Shown: piece by piece, positions 24,381-64,000 of the stretch
Layout of the letters: each line of letters begins with the position of its first letter
Numbering within the stretch: position 1 is the stretch's first letter
Assembly (NCBI GenBank): GCA_905116865.2
Contig: CAJHNH020005001.1
Location: forward strand, 142,501 to 206,500
DNA: 64,000 nucleotides
Source of the DNA: Candidula unifasciata
Taxonomy: Eukaryota; Mollusca; Gastropoda; Stylommatophora; Geomitridae
Direction: 5' to 3'
Translations under genes and position numbers: made by a program
Notes under the pieces: generated by a model
Database searches by the model: none
Seen by the model: the letters and a program-made list of their open reading frames with translations, nothing else
What the model was told of the DNA's origin: nothing

Positions 24381-25249
24381 TGTCTAAGATGGCCAGGCTC
24401 CTATTTGGGAATGTTTGTCTAGGATGACCACAGAGAGGTGGAGGCAGGCCTTGATCAGTAGGAGCCCTGGTACTGGTGAACCACGACATGCAGTTCAGAA
24501 CCTCTAGTTCCCCCTGTCCAGAACGAAACACACACCTGATGTTGTGCAAGGAGAACACCTGAGTGCTCCACCACTCATTTTCTTCTGGGAAATAATACTA
24601 AGACTAATGAATCAAAGTACAGACTGTTATGCAATAAGCCAGTAAGTTAAACACTCCGCCACCATTTTCATTCCAAGAGATTTAAAAACATTTTTTTTTT
24701 TTTTAATTTATATTTTTAAAACTTGAGCTTCAGCAACCACATAAACATGAAGCAGTTATCATCTCATCAAATACATCAGCAACAATCATTCCAAAAGATT
24801 TCAAAAGTAATAAATAACAATACTACATGTTAAAACTTGAGTTTCAATAACTGCATAAAGATACAGCAGCTGTCATTTCATTACAAGCATCAGAAACTAC
24901 TATTCCAAGATTGAAAAAAAAAAAATTGTTGTTGTTAAAAGAAAGCAAAAGAAAAAAGAAAAAATTATTGTTGTTAAAAGTAAGAGAAAGAAGAAAAGAA
25001 AAATTATTTCAATTATATTAAATTGCTTGTATTTTCCACAGGACACAAGGACATTCATCAGTCACCTTCGGTTTTGTTTGGTGTCCCATTTCTGAAAAGG
25101 AAGTAAATAAAATACAAAATGAATGGTGTGAAGTGGAATTTAAAGAGATATTTCAAAAAGTAACACATAAGAAAGCAATAGCTCCCAAAAAAAACTGTAT
25201 GCATCATCATCATCATCAATTGCCTTGTTGAGAGGTGTGCACAATCATG

Positions 25250-25653
25250 CCTCTCCACAATCTGTGATCTTCAACAGTGTGTATCAGCTCATGTGTGGAC
25301 ACCTCTCCACAATCTGTGATCTCCAACAGTGTGTATCAGCTCATGTGTGGACACCTCTCCACAATCTGTGATCTTCAACAGTGTGTTTCAGCTCATGTGT
25401 GGACACCTCTCCACAATCTGTGATCTTCAACACTGTGTATCAGCTCATGTGTGGACACCTCTCCACAATCTGTGATCTTCAACAGTGTGTTTCAGCTCAT
25501 GTGTGGACACCTCTCCACAATCTGTGATCTTCAACAGTGTGTATCAGCTCATGTGTTGACACCTCTCCACAATCTGTGATCTTCAACAGTGTGTATCAGC
25601 TCATGTGTGGACACCTCTCCACAATCTGTGATCTTCAACAGTGTGTATCAGCT
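25250..25653 (+). repeat. 52-bp minisatellite, left part
   Basis: About eight copies of a unit with CTCCACAATCTGTGATCTTC and AACAGTGTGTATCAGCTCATG. It stops mid-unit at CAGCT, where a retrotransposon fragment starts. The array resumes at 26211. Confidence 0.95.
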
Positions 25654-26210
25654 GAGCTTTTGCACTAACTACAAGCAGTCTGACTATGAAGGTCATGGCT
25701 GAGACTAAAGCAGTAACATGGCTAGAGACACAGACTTTCACTGGTGCAGTGACTCGATTAGTATGCTCAGAAAGATAGAGAAGGGCTGGATCCGAAGGCA
25801 GCGGTTGGTGGCTCTACAGAATTCACGGCTGACCATGATTAGTTTCATTTTCGTGCCTGGACATGTGGGGGTACAAGGAAACAAGCAAGCTGATAGGCTT
25901 GCAGGTGATACTACTGTGAAAGCCGGACAAGCCATGGACCAGGCTGTTATACTGAATGCGCTAAGACATTTGCGTGAACCAAATGAGAACTGTGAATCTG
26001 CAACCATGGTCAGACTGCAAGAACAACAAGTTAAATGGGGTGTTGCCAAACAACAACACTACTCGGGTAGCCAAAGAATAATAATAAACCAACACAGAAC
26101 TGGTGTCATTGGTCGCTACACGCTGCAGGATTTACTGAGGAGGGGATCTGAGCACTTATGGACCGAGTGGTTCGACGTGCAATGAAGATCTGTCGACTAA
26201 CTAACTAATT
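25654..26210 (+). mobile_element. 5'-truncated non-LTR retrotransposon (RNase H and 3' end) inside the 52-bp array
   Basis: The 557-bp insert encodes SISMLRKIEKGW, FIFVPGHVGVQGNKQADRLA (RNase H C-terminal block) and NQHRTGVIGRYTLQDLLRR. It ends in CTAACTAACTAATT. The flanks share AGTGTGTATCAGCT (25640-25653 and 26211-26224), which reads as a 14-bp target duplication. Same family as 53731-57742, with a much shorter tail. Confidence 0.88.
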
Positions 26211-27321
26211 AGTGTGTATCAGCTCATGTGTTGACACCTCTCCACAATCTGTGATCTCCAACAGTGTGTATCAGCTCATGTGTTGACACCTCTCCACAAT
26301 CTGTGATCTCCAACAGTGTGTATCAGCTCATGTGTTGACACCTCTCCACAATCTGTGATCTTCAACAGTGTGTATCAGCTCATGTGTTGACACCTCTCCA
26401 CAATCTGTGATCTCCAACAGTGTGTATCAGCTCATGTGTTGACACCTCTCCACAATCTGTGATCTTGGACAGTGTGTAGCAGCTCATGTGTTGACACCTC
26501 TCCACAATCTGTGATCTCCAACAGTGTGTATCAGCTCATGTGTTGACATCTCTCCACAATCAGTGATCTTCAACAGTGTGTGTCAGCTCAGTTGTTAACA
26601 ACTCTACACAATCGGTGATCTTCAACAGTGTGTATCAGCTCATGTGTTGACAACTTTCCACAATCTGTGATCTTCAACAGTGTGCATCAACTCATGTGTT
26701 GACACCTCTCTCAAATCTGTGATCTTCAACAGTGTGTGTCAGCTCATGTGTTGACACCTCTCTCAAATCTGTGATCTTCAACAGTGTGTGTCAGCTCATG
26801 TGTTGACAACTCTCCACAATCGGTGATCTTCAACAGTGTGTGTCAGCTCAGGTGTTAACAACTCTCCACAATCGGTGATCTTCAACAGTGTGTATCAGCT
26901 CATGTGTTGACAACTTTCCACAATCTGTGATCTTCAACAGTGTGCATCAACTCATGTGTTGACACCTCTCTCAAATCTGTGATCTTCAACAGTGTGTGTC
27001 AGCTCATGTGTTGACACCTCTCTCAAATCTGTGATCTTCAACAGTGTGTGTCAGCTCATGTGTTGACAACTCTCCACAATCGGTGATCTTCAACAGTGTG
27101 TGTCAGCTCAGGTGTTAACAACTCTCCACAATCTGTGATCCTCAACAGTGTGCATCAACTCATGTGTTGACACCTCTCTCAAATCTGTGATCTTCAACAG
27201 TGTGTGTCAGCTCATGTGTTGACACCTCTCTCAAATCTGTGATCTTCAACAGTGTGTGTCAGCTCAGGTGTTAACAACTCTCCACAATCTGTGATCCTCA
27301 ACAGTGTGTATCAGCTCATGT
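26211..27321 (+). repeat. 52-bp minisatellite, right part, with 260-bp higher-order period
   Basis: About 21 units. The variant order of five units repeats exactly 260 bases on (for example ATCGGTGATCTTCAACAG at 26611 and 26871). Confidence 0.95.
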
Positions 27322-27399
27322 CGTATTCTTTGTCTCTTTCTTTTTAAACAGATCTTTTCAGTGGTCACAACTTCTTACAGTTTCTTTTGTGTCTGCCCT

Positions 27400-27560
27400 T
27401 ATATGGGCCTGTTCACCCATTGTGGTTTACAGCTAAGACGCCTTTAGGTCCAAAATTTCTCATTTCAGAAAACCTTAAGAAGTAGCCTTTTTACAATATG
27501 CTTGTCAGGGCAGCAGTGACTCTATTATCTCACCCCCCCCCCCCCTCCCCACACCCTAAA
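27400..27560 (+). repeat. dispersed repeat family D
   Basis: TGTGGTTTACAGCTAAGACG, CTTGTCAGGGCAGCAGTGAC and a run of C followed by CCCCACACCC. It lies just past the LUC7L poly(A) signal. Confidence 0.6.
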
Positions 27561-27663
27561 AAATTGGACCTTAGAATTCACAGTGTAAAAATAATACTTG
27601 ACTTCAGTATTCTGGACGACTGGACACAGTATCTGGTGGAAGGAAAGTGGAAAGTAGCACGGT

Positions 27664-27669
27664 TTTATT
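27664..27669 (-). terminator. LUC7L poly(A) signal AATAAA
   Basis: AATAAA on the minus strand lies about 90 bases past the LUC7L stop. This implies a short 3' UTR, roughly 27640-27759. Confidence 0.6.
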
Positions 27670-27759
27670 GAGCAACAAGGCAGTCACAAACTAGATGGAG
27701 GACTGACATATCCACCAACATTCACACCTGACCATACAATCTTGTATCCTTCAGCACAC

Positions 27760-60393
<32,634 letters not shown>

Positions 60394-60600
60394 TATGAGG
60401 CCCTTTCCTCTGCTCTAATTCCACAGGGCAGAAGCACAGATAAAGACAATAATAAGGAGAAGCCAACAGCCGAGCAGGAGACTGATAAAATGGCGTGTCC
60501 CCCAGGAACGTTTCGTCTGCTAGCTACGACGTCTAACTAACGATTAGTTTCCGGTCAACTTTGACCTCTAGTCAATCACTGCTTGATTATAGATACAGGG
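60394..60600 (-). promoter_or_regulatory. probable LUC7L 5' UTR and promoter
   Basis: This stretch lies upstream of the LUC7L ATG. On the minus strand it contains CGCCATTTT, which resembles a YY1 site, and further upstream ACCGGAAAC, which resembles an ETS core. This pairing is common in housekeeping promoters. There is no TATA box at a convincing distance. The call rests on position and motif resemblance only. Confidence 0.35.
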
Positions 60601-60689
60601 GTTCTCAAACTATTACTGTTATGTGTTATTCCTTCTCCTGCTCCTGCTGCTAATTTTGCTGCAATCGCGATTTAAAAAAAAATTGGGGG

Positions 60690-60895
60690 GGGGGGGGGGT
60701 TGGCACGTTGTATTGTGGTTTACAACCTGGCTGCTCAACATATCTTTCTTCTTTTGCACGTTCACCAGCTGTAAATGCAAAGACAAAAAAAAAAGGTTTG
60801 GTGGGGGAGGGGGTGGATCTGTTGTGAGTCTATTTCTGAAATTGAATCTTGTTCAAAAACCAGCGTTTTGTATGCACATCCGTGGTGGGCGTTTC
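60690..60895 (+). repeat. degenerate families D and C fragments
   Basis: GCACGTTGTATTGTGGTTTA (family D) is followed by CTTCTTTTGCACGTTCACC (family C start) and a weak family C body. G-rich tracts occur at 60686-60700 and 60803-60815. Confidence 0.45.
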
Positions 60896-60956
60896 TCTCT
60901 CATTCTGCATACATGAATGTCCAAACCAACGTAACTAATACTCATCTACTCGAGTT

Positions 60957-61062
60957 TCTTCTCCTCCTCCTCCTCCTCCTCCTTCTTCTTCTTCTTCTTC
61001 TTCTTCTTCTTCTTCTTCTTCTTCTTCTTCTTCTTCTTCTTCTTCTTCTTCTTCTTCTTCTT
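60957..61062 (+). repeat. (CTC)n/(CTT)n microsatellite
   Basis: A run of CTC units then about 28 CTT units, directly before a family C copy. It probably expanded from the CTTCTTCTT that normally begins that family. Confidence 0.95.
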
Positions 61063-61330
61063 TATTCACTGATTATAAGCTTGGACGGAAAGTCCTGGTT
61101 GTTCGTCTATTTAGACTTTGACTTTGTGCGAGGGGCTGAGTTTTGTGTGTACATCCGTTTTACTGGCATATTTTTTCGCAGTTGGTTGTTCCTTGCCCCT
61201 CGAGCAGATGCGCTCCCACTTCAAAGGAAGTCACCAATTAGTCGACCCCTACGCCATGCTCGTTTGGGAGGCAGTGGGTCAACTCTTGTTCCCCTACAAT
61301 CGGCGCTGTGTTCTAATGGAGCCTAAATAT
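61063..61330 (+). repeat. dispersed repeat family C
   Basis: TTATTCACTGATTATAAGCT, GGAAAGTCCTGGTTGTTCGT, GCAGATGCGCTCCCACTTCA and AGTCGACCCCTACGCCATGC. Confidence 0.7.
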
Positions 61331-62590
61331 ATAACTTCTATCTGTCACATTTTAGCTCATCACATTGTTTCAGAATGGTACAAATATTACATTTGCGCAA
61401 AGGCATTATACCCAGTGGCATAAAACAATATTCCGCTGAACGTCCGACAGAATAACGACCACCGAGATATTAAAAACATCCTTAGTTCACTAATACAACT
61501 TGAATAATGCACACACATGCAGTTAGTTCTCTGTTTTATTTCTTTCAGAAACTCTTTCTTCATTGCCAATTTGTTCCGAATCTTTGTATTTAATTCTTTG
61601 GGTTGTTAATAAAAGGAGAGAATAAACACAGAAGTTGTCAAAAATAAAGAATAATCAAATAGACACATCAAATATTTTGTCCAGATTTAACTATCTGAGT
61701 CCCATGGGGTTTAGCATCAGAGGCCCAATGGGTTGTCAAAAAAGACGTATAATTGGCGCACCTTTCTTTTACTAGGCTTCTAGACCGGAACCTATGCACG
61801 TATGAAGAGTTAATGCAAGATATGCTTAACTGAAGGAAAAGTCAAGACAAACAGCTGATGACACAATATGCCACCATTCGGATGAGAATCATAGGGGCAC
61901 GTTCCAGAAACCACGTTCAACCTTTGGTTATATTATAAAGTCCCTGACAACCGTATGGGTGGGGCTTTTTTAAAAAAAATGCCTCCCATATTGGGACAAA
62001 TATAATTTTTTTTTTAATTAGCTGCACCAGTCTGGTCAGTCTGCAGTCCTATGTGGGTACGGATGATAATCTGATTTTAATAAAATGTCATTAAAAAGAG
62101 GGTTTACCGTATTTATCCAGTATACAATTAACTACGCCATGGAACATGATAGTATGTGGGGGACAGGGGACTAACTACCCCACGTATCACGGAGATGAGG
62201 AAGAGAGGGAGGATGAAGAATATTCACAACATCTGTGACCATTTATCGCTTCACATATGATTAGAGCTGGTTTCTGTAGATGGTTATCCGTCGGAGGGCA
62301 TTTATTTATGGTGAACGTGACTGCACCGGAATAATAAAACAATCCAGTCTGAAGTCAAGAATAATAATGGTTTATATTGATCTTAGCGCATCAACAAGCA
62401 CCGAAGAATTGGGACATAGCGATCACAGCACAGCTGGCGGACAACGCTAGCGAGAGATATATTGATGTGTAATATTCGGTAAGAATGGAAATGAACAACG
62501 GAAGAAAATAACACATTTTTTCTCCTCTTTCTTCTTATCCTTCTTCTCCCCCTTCTTCTTCTCCTCTCTCAGCATCTTTTTTTCCTTCTT
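61331..62590. other. mostly unrecognised; family E (minus) near 61850-61960
   Basis: ACACAATATGCCACCATTCG and the GGTTATATTATAAAGTCCC segment mark family E. A minus-strand frame at 61387-61569 has no domain and is not called. Confidence 0.35.
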
Positions 62591-62633
62591 TTTCTTCTTT
62601 GTCTTCATCTTCATTTTCTTCATTTTGTATCGC

Positions 62634-62665
<32 letters not shown>

Positions 62666-62746
62666 CTTCTTCTTCTTCTTCTTCTTCTTCTTCTTCTTCT
62701 TCTTCTTCTTCTTCTTCTTCTTCTTCTTCTTCTTCTTCTTCTTCTT
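62634..62746 (+). repeat. (TTC)n microsatellite
   Basis: About 37 uninterrupted TTC units, within a wider pyrimidine-rich stretch from 62510. The serine or lysine homopolymer frames across it are artefacts. Confidence 0.97.
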
Positions 62747-62849
62747 TATCATCATCAGATCATCATAATTTACATTATCTTTTCTTCCTCCTCGTATCCT
62801 CAGCTTCCTTGAATTCCTGCCGTGTAGCATTGGTCGACGAGTCTGGCCA

Positions 62850-63126
62850 CTTCCTTCGGCCTCCATCATTACCAACTGTTTCTGCACCTTCGGCCTCCAT
62901 CATTACCAACTGTTTCTGCACCTTCGGCCTCCATCATAACCAACTGTTTCTGCACCTTCGGCCTCCATCATTACCAACTGTTTCTGCACCTTCGGCCTCC
63001 ATCATTACCAACTGTTTCTGCACCTTCGGCCTCCATCATTACCAACTGTTTCTGCACCTTCGGCCTCCATCATTACCAACTGTTTGTGCACCTTCGGCCT
63101 CCATCATTACCAACTGTTTCTGCACC
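62850..63126 (+). repeat. 34-bp minisatellite, about eight copies
   Basis: Unit CACCTTCGGCCTCCATCATT plus ACCAACTGTTTCTG. The period is not divisible by three, so its open frame cycles through three translations. Confidence 0.94.
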
Positions 63127-63271
63127 AAAGGTTCTTTCTTTTCAAGATGACAAATCTCCGACCATATTCTTTCGTTATCTGTCTCTAATTTCCTTTCTCC
63201 CAAACTGATCTGTGCTCGTTTGCAACTTTTCACCCAAATTGTCTAATGTCTGGATTTGATCTGGGCTATGT

Positions 63272-63660
63272 TGTCAGAACAAGCACATACATGAGGGCCA
63301 TCATCTGTATAGTCAGAACAAGCGCATACCTGAGAACCATCATCTGTATAGTCAGAACAAGCGTATACACGAAGACCATCTACTGTGTAGTCAGAACAAA
63401 CACATACACGAGGACCATCTTCTGTGTAGTCAGAACAAACACATACATGAGGACCAGTTTCTGTGTAGTCAGAACAAACACATACATGAGGATTATCTTC
63501 TGTGTAGTCAGAACAAGCACATACACGAGGACCATTTTCTGTGTAGTCAGAACAAGCACATACACGAGGACCATTTTCTGTGTAGTCAGAACAAGCACAT
63601 ACATGAGGACCATTTTCTGTGTAGTCAGAACAAGCAAATACACGAGGATTATCTTCTTCT
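63272..63660 (+). repeat. 39-bp minisatellite, about ten copies
   Basis: Unit GTGTAGTCAGAACAAGCACA plus TACACGAGGACCATTTTCT. A 146-codon frame with a 13-residue repeat (VRTSTYTRTIFCV) covers it. No splice or domain evidence supports coding. Confidence 0.93.
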
Positions 63661-63689
63661 GGTGCAGTCAGTTTGGTTATGAGTGAATT

Positions 63690-64000
63690 CAGTCAAGACA
63701 TCTTCATTACCCGTGTTTGTCTCTATGCAGGCGCATGGCCACAAACAACTTTTGTGGTGGGAGGGAGGGGATGGGGGCGCTCAGTCACCTTATATATTTC
63801 CAGGTGTGGAGCTTAATGGGGTTCAGTCTTATTTGAGTGTGCAATAATGATAACGTTCTGTCTGACAAATAATTATCAATTTTAGGGGGGGGGGGCGCGT
63901 ATAAACGATACTTAAAAATGCGTAGATGGCTAGAGGGTCCACTTAACCGCCAATCCACTTTGTCTAGGGAGTGGGGTTCACTCTACCCAGGGATTATTGG
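63690..64000. other. window end, no gene recognised
   Basis: G-rich tracts at 63757-63780 and 63885-63897. The last 90 bases carry a possible tRNA-like start (ATGGCTAGAGGGTCC..GGGGTTCACTC) that runs off the window. Confidence 0.3.

Noticed and set aside
61387..61569. Lysine-rich minus frame (MAMKKEFLKEIKQR..) as an exon of another gene
   Set aside because: Short, no recognised family, no convincing acceptor or donor pair, and it passes into low-information sequence.
62599..63150. Serine-homopolymer protein frame
   Set aside because: Produced by (TTC)n followed by a 34-bp repeat that cycles through three frames.
63246..63686. 146-codon frame with a 13-residue repeat
   Set aside because: A 39-bp period divisible by three explains it. 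A partial frame is also open on the other strand.

Overview
This window is animal nuclear DNA: intron-rich genes with GT-AG junctions, tRNA-derived SINEs, non-LTR retrotransposon relics and very many minisatellites. I see no bacterial operons, ribosome binding sites or phage genes. The LUC7L protein and the mix of repeats suggest an invertebrate, plausibly a lophotrochozoan such as a mollusc. That lineage guess is an inference from remembered family sequences, not from a search.

Two host genes are supported, both on the minus strand. ADPRM (8310-11174) encodes a Mn-dependent ADP-ribose/CDP-alcohol diphosphatase. It has two coding exons that splice in phase to 339 residues with a complete metallophosphoesterase motif set. 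LUC7L (27760-60393) encodes a U1-snRNP-associated splicing factor. Its nine coding exons join in phase to 389 residues, with both zinc fingers, a charged helical stretch and an RS-rich tail. A poly(A) signal lies about 90 bases beyond the stop. The two genes have unrelated jobs and only share an orientation.

Layout. 1-7 kb: a 30-bp repeat split by an LTR-like insert, a 45-bp minisatellite, a tetranucleotide microsatellite and an 80-bp minisatellite. 7-8.1 kb: dispersed repeats and a SINE. 8.3-11.2 kb: ADPRM. 11.7-14.5 kb: a 42-bp minisatellite of about 67 units. 15-27 kb: degenerate repeats, retrotransposon relics and a 52-bp minisatellite interrupted by a retrotransposon fragment. 27.7-60.4 kb: LUC7L, whose introns hold most of the remaining repeats. 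These include a nested inverted-repeat transposon (42.4-43.55 kb), 49-, 46-, 55-, 65- and 21-bp minisatellites, a 4-kb non-LTR retrotransposon with a 433-bp (CTAA)n tail (53.7-57.7 kb) and two nearly identical retrotransposon 3' ends in opposite orientation. 60.4-64 kb: a probable LUC7L promoter, dispersed repeats, (TTC)n tracts and 34- and 39-bp minisatellites.

I found no new protein system. The notable material is structural: insertions with readable target-site duplications, higher-order repeat structure, an inverted repeat near a splice donor, and minisatellites that grew from splice-site-adjacent sequence. Long open frames inside the minisatellites follow from unit lengths divisible by three and are not called as genes.
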